Translations under genes and position numbers: made by a program
Shown here: in pieces, positions 47,346 through 59,225 of the stretch
Numbering within the stretch: the first letter of the stretch is position 1
How the letters are laid out: every line of letters begins with the position of its first letter
Notes under the pieces: model-generated
The model's input: only the letters and a program-made list of their open reading frames with translations
Databases searched by the model: none
What the model was told of the DNA's origin: nothing
Origin: Mytilinidion resinicola
Taxonomy: Eukaryota; Ascomycota; Dothideomycetes; Mytilinidiales; Mytilinidiaceae
Assembly: GCF_010093595.1 (NCBI RefSeq)
Contig: NW_022985445.1
Span: 434,001 to 498,000 of the forward strand
Direction: 5' to 3'
Length of the DNA: 64,000 nucleotides

Positions 47346-50300
47346 TTGTAGAGAGGAGGCTTGGGAGCAGCCGGCGCCGTGTCTGTATCCGCCTTAAAGA
47401 TCGGGTGCAACGTCAACCATGCCCAGGGCCTGTGTGAGGTGAGGGCGAGTTCGGTGATTCGCAGCGCGGTGTAGCACAGAGGGCGGCCCGCAGGATGCGG
47501 GAGGGCTGCAGGTCAGAGAGGCAGTGCTGCGCCAAGCAGCAGGCGGCAGGCGGGCGATGCAGGTGAGGGTTCAGGCGATCGATGGAGGGGTGTTCAGCGC
47601 AGCAGAGGTGATGCGCCGAGGCGGCGGGCGGCGGCGTGGTGGGCGTGGACTCGAGATGGCGATGTCGCGGGCGCAGTGGGGAGGTCAGGATCCGACACTC
47701 TGGAGGCGAAGACCCGAGGGAGGGCGAGGGCGAGTTTTTGGGAAGACGGCAGAGGGCCACTAGAACGGCCCAAGGAAGGCGTGCCGTTGTTAATATCACC
47801 CAGCACCGGCCGCCTCCCTGCCGTCACCGTCGGCTCCCTGCCGCGGCCCAAGCGGGCACAGCGTCGGCCTGGCAGCCTGGCACGCGCGCCGCTGTCTGCA
47901 GAGCCGGTGGTAGCGAGCCTTGCGATGCGCTGCCTGCCCCACGCCGACGACGAGACGGTGTGCCAGCGGTGCAGCCGCGCAACATGGAAATACGCGCACG
48001 CCAGGCCTGGGACGCTGCTGCAGAGCGGCGAGCGCGGGCTCGGGTGGCAGCAGACGGGCCGGCCGGCGTGACCAGCCCAAAGCAGCTGCGTGACCCACGG
48101 CGGGATGCCAGGCATTGCGAGCAACCAGCTAGGCCGGCTCCTGACAGACGGCGCGATGCTGGAACGGCCCCCTGGTGCGTGCAATGCTGCTGGCCGGGCC
48201 GTGGCGTTCGGCCGGGCGATTGGTGGACGCGGGCTGGGGAGGGGATCTCCGCAGGGAGAAACTGGAGCTGCAGCTCCCAGACAGGCTAGCGGAGGCCCGT
48301 CGCGGACCTGCCCGCCGCACTCTTTGACGATGCACCTCGTGGCTGCCCTGGCTCCGCCGACGATGGACGTGAAGATGCAGTGGAGACGGCCACGGCACGC
48401 GCACGAGGTCCACGACGAAGTTGCCCCGACGGTACATAGATGGCTATCCCTGGCCGAGGCCGCGCCCTGGAAATACCGTCCACATCACTCAACACATCAC
48501 CTGGCACCTGGCACCGACGTCTCACATCACGCTGAGTACATCCGAGGTCTCATTCACGCCGTCACGGCCCTTCTCAAACCACGCATCATCACGGCCAGCG
48601 CCCAACGGCCTCAGCGCTCCCGCCGCTCCCAACCCCCCATTACTGTGCCGCAGTCTGTTAGAGCGCTGACGCACCCCCCGCCGCGCTTGCTCGCCGCTTG
48701 ATCCGCTTCTGCTTGCTCGATCCGCTTTTGCCTGTCCACTGCCCGTCCACTGCCCATCCACCCGTCCATGCCACTATGCCTGTCCGCTCTGGGTGTCCGC
48801 TTGCCTGTCCGCCACTTTCCGCAGACTACACACAACAGGCCTCCTCCGGGCATCCAACGGCCGCCCTCCCTGCGACCACGCTACCAGGGCACGTATCGGG
48901 CGCGGCAAAAACCCTATCTTAGTTCCACCACTCCAGCTCCACCGTCACCCGCTCCACCGCCCACCACGCCGCCGGGGGCGAACCACTCCCGACCACAAGG
49001 ACTCCCGCCCGCTGCGAACCATGGCGCGCCCTCGATGAAGGAAACCCCGTCACGGCCGTGCCAACGTCACCTGCCGCGACGAGGCCCTCTCTCTCGGCTG
49101 GCCCGAGCCCTGGCGCTGCTGGCCGAGGACTCACGGCGCCCTGCGAACCCGTCGCAACGAGGGGCCGTCGCGCCAGCCGCAATCCTGGTCAGCGGGTGGT
49201 CCCCAGTCACAGGCAGGGCGCTCGTTTGGCTGCACGCCGAGTGACAGATGGCAGTAGGGCTGTCGGGGGGGTGGATCGGCCTCAAATGCGGCCTCCTCGT
49301 CACCCCTCCAATCACAGAATGCGCGACGGTAAAAGTTTGTTGGTGGTGCTGCGCGTGGCCAGTCAGCGCCCGTCAGCAAACGAGCTGAGGCTTGCGCGCA
49401 CCTCTGGAGATATTAAGTCGTCTGAATAGAGCCGACCGGCTGGCCGCATGTGCGCTGCTCATCCTGTCGTCGTCGTCCGCGAGGCATGTCGTCACGGCTG
49501 GTGTGGGCTCGAATCAGCGCGAGAAACCTGCCGCTGTGCTGCCCGCTGTTACAGACGCTCGTCTGCCCCGGCTGCTTCGATTCAGCATCCCGGAAGCCCA
49601 GTCCCCGCGCTGGCCATTCGCTGACAAGCCCAGGGAACCGAGAAATGCTCTAGAATAGTGCCGGCCTTCCTGCAGCTGGCCATGATGGCGAAACCCACTT
49701 GGGGGCGAGCCATGGCGCTGCGCGAACCGTTTGGCCATGGCGCTGCTGGTGGCAAGCAGACGTCGTCGTCGGAGTGGTGTTGCAGGGACCGCCTCTAGCA
49801 GAGCGTCTCCATCGACCGCAGGGCTTGCAATCCAATCCAGCGTCGGCGCCGCAACGCAGCAAATCTCTCGCGGTCATAAGATCAACAGGCCCGTCAGTTC
49901 AAGCACTATCGGGCTCCTTCCGTGCTTACCACAACTCGTATGATGCAGCAGCCGCCTATCATAGCGCCATGCACGCCCGCCGAGGCATTTGCCTCAGGAC
50001 TCACGAACCAGCCGGTGTGTGGCCAGAAAGCCTGGGCAGCGTGTGTTGGCACTGGACGGTCGTGGCCACGGGCTCGCAGTCGACGATTTCGGCGTCGTCG
50101 GCCTGCGTTTCAGCGTTTGCTTGCGCCCAAGGCTGGCCGCTTGGACATGGGGGCGGGCAGTTGCACAGTTCCTGTCCCTGATACTCCGGACAGCGGGAGA
50201 GTGCAGGGCGCCCGCCGGGAACTATCACTGAAACATCACGGGCCGGGGCGAAGCTGGGCGATGGTGGGATGGCGTGGGTTGTGGGCTGGCGGGAAAAGCG

Positions 50301-52204
50301 CGTCTAGGGAATAATATCAGACTCCTCGTGCAACTGTCGCGCTTCGTCGCACGGCCGTCACCGCTGCGCCTATAACGGGTCCTCTGGCCGCATATAGACG
50401 GGGACAAGCGATCTTGCAAGTTGCACGCAGATTGCAGTGCTCTTGCTACGCTCCTCACTTCCCACAACCAGACCACACCCGGAGCGCGATGTCGGCGGAA
50501 TCCCCAGTCGCCTGTGCCCGCCCTCCTCGCGTCAGCTGCTTTTGGCCCCGCGCGGTTCGGGACGCTGGCCCTAATAGAGCATGTGTTGAAGGTGTTCTGC
50601 AGCGTGCTCTGCCACCAACACCAGACGAGACGGAAATGTGATAGCGCCGCCAGCACCGTTATCAATCCTGGCCCGCTGCGCCGCACACCTCCTCACCGAT
50701 GTCAGAGAAAAGCGACTCTGGCAAGTCTTGTGACGCGGTCTGGAGCGAGGTGAAGAGCAGTGCTTCGCCATCCCGGCCGCGGTTGCCCGTCGTACAAGGA
50801 GTCGCGATGGAGGTGCAGGGCGTCGTCTGCAAGATGAAGCCGGCGGGACGAGCCTGCTGACGTTGCCAGTCGCCCAGTGTCGACGGACGCACAGGATCCC
50901 CGTGTATCGGCAGCGGATATGCGCAGTTCATCGCTCCGCGCCCTCTCCCTCGCATCCGTTTGCATCATGCTCGACCAGGCCAGCGAAGCAGCAGGGACCG
51001 CATGTGGTGCGGGACGATCTGGAAAATTCACCGTCGGGGGACCGGGGGGCCACCTCTTTCTCCAAAGGGCGCTGCAGCTGACTCCTGGCGTCGACGCGAT
51101 ATCCAGGGCCGTGATACGGCGACGATGCTGGATGAGCTCACGCCGCCGATCCATCGCTGCCGAAGGGTTGACGTGCGAGCCTCTCCACGCCCAGCATCGA
51201 CGTCAAGCAGCAACGGCTCTCGTACAGACGCACCCACGCCGCATCTGCAGAGTCAATTGGCTCGGCGCATTTGTCAAGCAGACGCAGGCGGCACCGCTTC
51301 GAACAAGACGTCGCCCGTTGAGCCGGCTGCTGCAAGGCAAGAAGAGGACAGGACCACACACCGCTCGACCCCACACTCGCGACGCCGCATGCGCGCCTGC
51401 AGCTGTAATCTTCAACGGCGGCGAGGGATGCCGACGGGTGCAGGCCAGCGTGCCAGCTGCGGCCATGTGCGGACGAGGACGAGTGAATTGGAAGCAGTGG
51501 CACAGCCCTGGAGGACCCTACTGTAGTTCCATTTGCACGAAATGCGGGCCGGCCCTCAGGAAACAATTCGCAACCGTTCCCGGCAGCGCGACCGGGATGC
51601 GCGCGGCGTCTGTGGGATGGCATCAGGCAGCTCCAGGCTCCCTGGCGCCCGAGCTGCTGACGGCCTGCTGCGAGCGAAAAGCAAGCTACGGGCGAGCGGG
51701 CGGGGCGGAGGCGCCGTGGACGGATGGTGCATGGAAAGGATTCGAGCTGCGATGCAATGCCTGGCTGGGCTGGTGTTGGCTGTGTTGGCCGCAGTGCGGC
51801 GGGACTGGGCGGCTGTTCCTCGGCGCGGCCGCTCTCCACAGCTAGGCACGCGGGCGCAGAAAAGCACAAGGAGCGGGCCGTAGCTCGATCGCGGCAGAAC
51901 TCGGCTCGGTGCCCAAGGACCTCCCTGTCGGCGACGGGCTGCTAAGTAACGTGACCTTCAGCTCATGTGTGCGCGGGAGGCCACCGCCCAAGCTACTGCA
52001 CGCAAGTGGAGAGCAGATGCGCCTCTGCCGGGGCGGCTCTACGCCCCCTCTCATTCGCTGCGTCACCCAGCACCATCACGCACGCTGTGCCACTCGCCGC
52101 TCGCGGCCGTCGATTTGCAAGGTCATAGCATGCCCGTTTGTAGTATTTGCTGCTTGTCTCGCCGCACACTGGCATAAACCTGCCCCCCTCGTCAAAAATC
52201 CGTG
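47346..52204. other. About 4.9 kb GC-rich intergenic region upstream of the Zn2Cys6 gene
   Basis: High-GC DNA with many overlapping long frames on both strands, rich in Arg, Ala, Pro and Ser and without motifs; I regard them as composition artefacts. The region must contain the promoter and possibly a long 5' leader of the Zn2Cys6 gene and the 3' flank of the DUF2461 gene. A non-coding RNA cannot be judged by eye. Confidence 0.5.
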
Positions 52205-55200
52205 TTACTTGCCCCCCTCCCCGCCCTCGCCCTCGCCCTCGCCCTCGCCCTCCCCCTCTGCGGACTCTTCCTCTGAGCTGCTCGAATCCGCGGCTGCGTC
52301 GGGCATCACGACGCTGTTGAGGTAGGTGATCTGCGGCAGCGCCCACATTAGCGCTGGGTGGGAAATGGGCCAGCTCACCGACTGGAGGCGACTCGCAGGC
52401 GGAAGCGACTCAGCACTCGAGCGAGCAGCGGCGTGGGCCGGCCTGCGGACGGACTCAGGTGCCCTCAGCCTGCAGTGCCAACGCACCAGCGCCAGCGAGG
52501 CTACGTGCTAGGGTACCAGAGTTGAAAACCGCAGACTGCTGCATCGAGATTCGAGGCCGCCCGCTGCCCCCCCTTCAGCTCGCCCGCTGCGAAATGGTCT
52601 GACCTGCTGTCCTCGTCCTGATGCTGGAGGCGGCAAGACGGGCGTGACGCAAGGATAGGAGGGCACTTACAAAGGGCACCATGCACGAGAGCAGCTCGAA
52701 GATTCGGTCCAGACCCTTAGGTCCGACAACCTCATCGTCTGCCAGCTTTGTCCCGATGGTGAAGTTTCTAAGCCGCAGGAGCTGGATGTCCTTGTGGTCG
52801 TTTTCGTATCCCTATCAACGTCCGTCAGTCCTTCTCTCCTATACAGCGAACAATTAGGACTTTTCAGAGAAGCTTCAGTCCCAGAAATAAGAGTTAGTCT
52901 TTCATGAATGAATAAGCCGATAGGGGGAGCTGTTTCAGTGATGGTTTTTCAATGTCCAATTCCCTCAGATTACACGGCATGGGACGATCTCCTGTAGGTT
53001 TATCTCCTCCTCAGCCGGAAAGGGTTGGCGTTGTGAAGCGGTTCGGAAGAAGGTTCGCCACGCCGGTCATGCCGTCGCATCGTTGATAGAGAAGGGCCGG
53101 TTGCTGAGACTTGATGAGGAGAAGAAGGGTCAAAACAACACCCATTTCTTTTCTCAATGGTTTGAGCGTGTTTTTATGGATGGACGTATTAGTGTCTTGT
53201 TAGCATATTCCATAGACTCAATCGGAGTGGCTCCTTACCAAAATTCAGGAGGTTTTCCGGGATGGTGATGTTCCGTCCAATGACATTGGTCCACTTGATA
53301 TAGCTTGGTACCGAACTCTCGAAGAATTCAACCCGCACCCGCCCTCACATCCATCGAGCTCCCTTGAAACCATCAATTCCATCGTCTTATCATGTCTGTA
53401 TGGATGAGATGGTTCGAATTCTCTGTTACTTTCTCCTTTGACTGACCGTGCCATCGAATGTCGTGCACTGGCTGCACCCAGGACGCGTGTATACAACCCA
53501 ATAACAACCTCAACAGGAGTAGACTCACCAGTGTCTGCTTGCCAGACAGACTTCAGAAGGGCTCCAGCCCTGGCAGGTGATGCAATCTAGTGCTTGCTTG
53601 ATGAACTAAGACGAACTGAAGTAACTGACCTTGGGTTTCGTCTTGAGCGCGTTCGACGCATTCTCAGACTGACTACAGAACGCAGTCACGGCCTTCTTCT
53701 CATTGCCGGCGACCCCTCCGAGGAATGCTCGTCGGATTCCAGCATCAGTGAGCACACGCTTGATGTTGTGCGGGTTCCTGTCGATGTCGCGTCGCAGGAG
53801 ACTGAGCGGCTCAGCTGCTGGGCACCACAGTCCTCCACCTTCAAACACGCGTTAGCCTGCCAAAAGGACACACAAAGATACGCTGAATGGCAAAGAGACA
53901 TCTCGGGGCATCAGCGCAGCGTCAGTCTGCTATCCAAGGTGCTGAGATCGAACTGTTCGGCCATGGTCAGATCGCGTCATCGACAAACACCTCAATCCAA
54001 CAGAGAAAACACACCCGAGGGATGCTGTTTCTCCTCGAAAGGGCATGCGACAACCATATACCCTCCTCATGGTCCATCTGCAGCATTTCACTGGATCGAG
54101 ATGGCTCCTGTTCGATTGGGAGTCTCTTGTTGACACCCTTGGCTGACCATTGCAGCGCACCCCAGAGGCCATCATCAACCATCTCATCATACTACCTCAA
54201 TCCGCCAGCCTATACAGGCTTGTAGTTGACTGAAGCTCGCAGCTTTCGCTGTCGTGAGTGCCGACGCACCATCCTCCTCCCTAGACTTGCGTCACGATCG
54301 TTCCGCGGTCCACCGGGACCCACCGCCCTTTCACAATCGACGCTTGCTGCACAAAAAGCGCCCCATCAGTAACGACCTCTTCACTGAACCCTTCAGGAGA
54401 GCGCGATATGGAGGAGACTATATATACTGGCGACCGTTGAGCAATGCTTGCGATGGTTGACACTGAAGCAGCAACAGCCCAAACAGCGTCACTCGATGAA
54501 CAACGCAGCTTGGAAATAATCCAGCCAGACGCTACAGCCACATTGGCGAGTGAGTCCTGGATGATGAACAGAGCAGAAGTTTCCGTTCTCGAGTCACTGT
54601 GGGCAAGTTACGGCTTTGTGTGGGAGTACAAGAGGCAGGATCTCATGGGTTTTGCGTGGCCTGAGCGATGCTGAATATCTGCCCTTCTTTAGACGTAGTC
54701 CAAGAAGTAGCCATGTTCTCCCCGCCTCTAGATGTACGTGATGTAGACTTGCGTGCGCATACTTGGCTGTGCAACAAGTCGAGGCCCATGAACAACCTCG
54801 TCAAGGCTGTACTTCACGCCGGCAGCCTCAGTGAGTAATCATGCGGACTGCATGAGAGCACTAAAGCACACGGGTGGGAGTGCCATATGCGAAATCCTAC
54901 GTTGTCGGTGGTTTCACAGCAGGACTCCTGGAGATGATGTCGCGATGTTATACACTCACGAGGAGCTCGCGTAGATGCAGTGGCCCCGAGATGCTCTTGT
55001 GCCAATGTGACGAAAATAAGAGGCAAGACTCACCGACCAAGTTTCCACCAGGCTTGATCTGCACGTAATACGCTGCATATGGCCCTTTACGGCCAGTGCG
55101 TGACCTAACCAAAGATCAATACTTGGATGCATGAAGACGGGCAGGAAGCTAACCATGCTGCCGAGAAATGAGTCTAGAAACCTTTAGCAGACGCTCGTAT

Positions 55201-56285
55201 GCAAGAGTTGAGATGTCACATCGCCATAGCCTCTGTTGGGGCCAGTAAGATGCTCGAAGGGGCCCCTGAGGGGTGTGTAACGATCAGGAGCTGCGCTTGC
55301 AAGCCAGGCTGTCGTGGCTCCACCAGAGCAACGTTGTGCTATCTCCATGATGGTTGCTAGCCGTGCCGCACCAGCGCATCCTTGATTATGCAACAAGAAC
55401 AGACCGAGACGGGAACTTACTTTGTACGGAGTAGGGTCTGAACTGAACCTAATATCGCGGTAGATGCGGAATATCTGCAGCAGGGTCAGAGACGACCTGA
55501 AGTGGTCAATGTGCTATGCCAGAACTGACGATATCCTTCACCGGCAATTCGGGGATCGTCTCGTCGACTTCGATAACTTTTTGCGTTAGGCTTTCCAAGA
55601 ATGTTGTGAAATCTTGAAGAGAAGCTCGATAGTCCGGATCATGCACTAGGAGAGTCGTTAGCTGCAGCGAAAATGTGAAGCCTCTTGCATATCAAGCCAG
55701 CTCTTGCAACACCACCTCCTCGAGTCTACAAGTTAGCTTACTTTTCAACCATGCACGGTCATTGTTTGCAGCAAGGTCTCTCAAAAACAGCATAGTGTTG
55801 GGGTGAATGCTATCATCGGTGTACGGCGTGTCCCCGGCCTCGCGAGCTTTGGGCTTTTTGATTATTACTTGGGTTCCGGGGGGCAAGTTGGCGCCCGTCT
55901 TCCAGAGGTCCTTGTCTTTCGTGCCACCTCGGATTGGCATTGTGACTCCCTTCTTTGGCTGGGCTTTGTGTCCCTTCTTTCGTGGCGTTTCGTCCTCGTC
56001 ATCACTCTCTTCCGCCTCAATATCAGATTCGGCGGAGGGCGATGGACTTGTTTTAGCCTCGTCTTCATCGTAGACCGACTCCTTCCCGCCATCGGCATCT
56101 TCTGCAAATTCCGAAGCTGCATCATCGACTTCGTCGTCAGAGTCGTGCTCAAAGTACGAGCTTTTGGCAGGGGTAGCTTTGGCACGCTTTGACTGCCGGA
56201 TGGGCGTTGCCTTCGGGGATGCGGGCCGCTTCGAGGAGCTCCGGGAGGCCGAAGCCTTGACTTGCTTTGCGGAGCGTCGAGGCAT
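52205..56285 (-). CDS. DUF2461 family protein with greatly expanded introns
   Basis: Eight exons on the reverse strand: 55742-56285, 55530-55645, 55421-55474, 55154-55173, 55034-55104, 53630-53838, 52671-52811 and 52205-52330, giving 426 residues, all in phase. The N-terminal 150 residues are basic then acidic and disordered (MPRRSAKQVKASASRSSSKR). The conserved DUF2461 core then follows: TMLFLRDLAANNDRAWLK, IFRIYRDIRFSSDPTPYK, GRKGPYAAYYVQIKPGG, GGGLWCPAAEPL, IQLLRLRNFTIGTKL and ITYLNSVVMPD. It ends in an acidic EGEGEG tail encoded by a CCCTCG microsatellite. Family function is unknown. Introns of 247, 1195, 818 and 340 bases are far above the local norm of 45-100. Confidence 0.85.
52812..53629 (-). 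other. 818-base intron of the DUF2461 gene
   Basis: Donor GTCAGT at 53629 and acceptor GATAG at 52812 restore the frame between NALKTKPK and GYENDHKD. I see no gene inside. Its length is unusual for the organism. Confidence 0.6.
53839..55033 (-). other. 1195-base intron of the DUF2461 gene with an inverted motif near its ends
   Basis: Splice signals are GTGAGT at the donor (55033) and GAAG at the acceptor (53839). CATCTCGGGGC at 53899-53909 is matched by its exact reverse complement at 54983-54993, and flanking bases on both sides are also similar (GGCAAAGAGA versus GGCACAAGAG). This may mark an inserted non-autonomous element or be chance. A 76-codon forward frame at 54444-54674 shows no recognisable features. 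Confidence 0.4.
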
Positions 56286-56495
56286 AGCTCTATCTAGGAG
56301 ATACGATGTATTCAAATTGGTTCCTGGTATTGTTGTGTGAAGCTACAAAAGATGTTGGAATGTGGAGTTGGTTTAGAAGAGAGTCCGTGCTCGATGACCC
56401 GCATTTTGGGGATCTGCCAGGCTGCCAGGCTGCCAGGCTGCCAGGCTGCGCTCGCGCCCCACGACGAAAATTCAACACCGTCTTGCTCTAAAAAC
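56286..56495. promoter_or_regulatory. Divergent promoter with an 8-base tandem repeat
   Basis: 210 bases between the DUF2461 and TYW3 start codons. Four exact tandem copies of GCCAGGCT occupy 56416-56447, inside the shared promoter or 5' leader of TYW3. Confidence 0.6.
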
Positions 56496-57478
56496 ATGAC
56501 ATCTCTATTTGAAGCCAAAAAGGCGACTATACTCCAGCAGCTTGCTGTGCCTGCAGACGACTACAACGATCTATCTCCTAAAGGCTCAATCGACGAAAGC
56601 GTCCGAACACTCATTGACGAAATTAACGCTCTGGATGGCCTAGTGACTACGAGTAGTTGCGGAGGTAGAATCAGTGTCTTCCTAGAAGGTAGAAAGAAGA
56701 ATAGACCGCAAGCAGAAGGTGCTAAAAACAACGACCTCTCCCGCGCGACACCGGGAGGTAAAGGTGGCGGCGGTACTTGGCTTTTCGTGTCTCATGATCC
56801 CATCGACTTTTCGAAACGTCCTTCTGAATCTTCTTTTTTCAGCGAATTTGGGTTGCAGTCTTTAGGGAGCTCGGATGTCCAGTATCATGAGCACGGGCGA
56901 CGATACATTCATCTAAAGTTTGAGCCAATGGTAACGCTCAGGTCCTTTCCACTGACTTCTATGACTAGTTTCTAACCGTCCAACAGATCTTGCACTTGTT
57001 GACAGCTTCATTTGAGCATGCTCAGCGAGTTCTATCTGCTGCGAACACTGCTGCCTTCCGAGAAAGTGGTGCTATGGGTTTCACTTCTGTGCAGGGAGAA
57101 ACGAACCCCATGGTCGCCGTCCGCTCTGCCGGGTTCTCTTTCGACTCGATAATAGGTTACCAAGACTCCAGTGGCTCTAACGTTGCCTTCGTCGGTGAAG
57201 ATTATCTCCGGATGATGGTCGGGTTGGCCAATGAGAGGTTTCAAATCAACAGTGACCGCATCCTTAGGTTCCGCAATGCTCTACAGGGCCAATATAGTCA
57301 TGCTTCAACGAATGATTCTGCTAAATCGCAGCATGTGAGAGAGGGATATGAAGATCCTCATGTCAGACGGCAACGGAAGAGACAAGAAGGTCTTATTCGC
57401 CAGCAGGGCCTCCATGATGTAAAGGATACGGACCGTAATCATGAGTCGGACGCTGATCTTGGCCGGATGTTTGACTGA
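56496..57478 (+). CDS. TYW3: tRNA wybutosine-synthesising protein 3
   Basis: Two exons, 56496-56930 and 56987-57478, give 308 residues from ATG 56496 (MTSLFEAKKATILQQL). The TYW3 signature is clear: LVTTSSCGGRISVFLEG near residues 48-64, GGGGTWLFVSHDP and HLKFEPMV in the first exon, then GAMGFTSVQ and NPMVAVRSAGFSFDSIIGY in the second. Family members methylate the wybutosine precursor (yW-86) at G37 of tRNA-Phe using S-adenosylmethionine. The C-terminal 60 residues are charged and probably disordered (RRQRKRQEGLIRQQ). The gene is divergent from DUF2461. Confidence 0.9.
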
Positions 57479-57773
57479 TGCCTTCTGCCATGGTTGCGCG
57501 AGGTCTTTGCCCGATGGTTTACAAAAGTTTCCGATTTGACGACAGTACTGATATCACTCCTGAAGAGGAACATGGCGGGAGCGTTCCATGGAATGTCTCC
57601 GAGCATGGATGCTCGGCGACTTCCACTACCAGCGCACTAAACGCTACGCGAGGAGGCATTTTGCGCTGTGTATAAAGATACCGTTGTTTCAGTACGACTT
57701 CAATACATCAAGGTTCCAACGCACAGTCTACACATCAACTCTCACTTTGCCACTCCTCTACGATTGACTGAAG

Positions 57774-58699
57774 ATGGCTTTCGCAGAAGCCAACCGAAAA
57801 TACTTCGAGTAAGAAAGCCATCTACTTTCTTATGCCGACAAAATCTTACCGTCTAACAGCAGTTTGGCCGAAATGTATGACGGCAAGCCCTGGGCCAAAA
57901 AGATAGGCGAACAGCTGGCCAAAGCCTTTCGATCTCGCCGTGACTGGATTGGGGTAGACTTCCTCGATGAAGGCACCGCCAACTCTGACAAGACCGTCCG
58001 TCTTCTTGACTATGCTTGTGGAACCGGCATGGTCTCTCGAGTAAGTCCATTATGTCACGCACACATTTCCTGTTCACTTACTGACCTCCCCAGGCACTAG
58101 GCCCCTACGTAACAACCACAATCGGCATCGACATCTCTCCCAACATGGTCGCCGCCTACAACGAGCGCGCCACTTCATCCGGTTTTCCAAAATCCCAGGT
58201 CTCCGCTGTCGTCGGCGACCTATTCGCCGCCGAGCCCTCCACAGCGCTCTCAGGGCCAGAGTACTTCAACTTCGACCTCGCGGTCGTCAGCGCCGGTTAT
58301 CACCAGTTCGACGACGTCGTGCTCTGCACCAAGCGCCTGGCCGAGCGGCTGAAGCCGGGCGGCGTGCTCGTCATCAGCGACTTCCTCCAGGGGTCGGACA
58401 CAGATGTCTTGCACACGAACGTGGAAGGTATTGGTGAACATGCTCACGGCCACCATCATCTCGGCCACTCGCACCATCATGGGTATCATTCACACGAGCC
58501 TGCGGACTTGCCTAGCGGCATGCGTGCGGCAATCAAGGTGTTTGCGTTTGATGAGGCGGGCGTGAGGGCGTTCTTTGAGGAGGCGGGCTTGGTGGGGTTT
58601 GAGATGAGTGTTTTGGAAGAAAAGGTGCATATGGAGTTTGGAGGCAAGAAAATGGAGAGCACAGTGTTTTTTGCTAAAGGGATGAAGCCTAAGGCATGA
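57774..58699 (+). CDS. SAM-dependent methyltransferase with a histidine-rich insert
   Basis: Three exons, 57774-57808, 57860-58040 and 58094-58699, give 273 residues from ATG 57774 (MAFAEANRKYFD). Class I methyltransferase motifs are present: VRLLDYACGTGMVSRAL (motif I, about residue 58-74), TIGIDISPNMV (motif II), FDLAVVSAGYHQFDDV and ERLKPGGVLVISDFL. A histidine-rich segment lies at about residues 185-208 (EHAHGHHHLGHSHHHGYHSH), inserted before the last helix-strand pair. The substrate is unknown. The histidine insert could bind metal ions or be a spacer. Confidence 0.88.
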
Positions 58700-59225
58700 T
58701 TGCTTTATTCGTAGTAATTTTTTTTAGCCTATGGAGTTATTGAAACAGTGTTATTTGAATTCATCTTCTTTCTGGGATGCCAACCTCCGGGAGGCCCCTA
58801 AAGGGCTCTGAAGGTGTGCAGAGAGCTACTGAATATCAATGCAAATCACCATGCTTCGAAAGCATGCCATCTACCACTTTCTCTTCGTGACCGTCTAGGA
58901 GAGCTTCGACCGTTCATCACCGGATGTAGAGGCCTACCGCAAACCAATGCAAAGCACTACAGCCGCGAAGACTTTAGCGCTCTTAAGGATGATTGCAAGT
59001 AGAGAGACACTTTCGACTGATTTCAGTTCTATGGCTTTGGGCACATGAGATATACGTCATGTAACCGTACCTCTTGAATGTTCGTACCAGCCCTTCATCG
59101 AACCGACACCCGAGAGATGCAACCCAAGCCCGCCTAACCCACCGGCGCCCGATCTTTTAGCCTACTGACTTCATTTCATCGCGCAAAATAAGAAGGAAAG
59201 AAAGAAAGAAAGTAAAAAGGCTTCC
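58700..59225. other. Spacer between convergent genes
   Basis: 526 bases with a poly-T tract after the methyltransferase stop and a GAAA microsatellite near 59191-59213. No gene seen. Confidence 0.5.

Noticed and set aside
47413..52143. Long frames on both strands in the GC-rich desert (up to 322 codons)
   Set aside because: Same compositional artefact; none shows domain motifs or splice-consistent extension.
54444..54674. Forward 76-codon frame inside the large DUF2461 intron, considered as a nested gene or transposase remnant
   Set aside because: No motifs, no neighbouring exons, no repeat context beyond the weak inverted motif.
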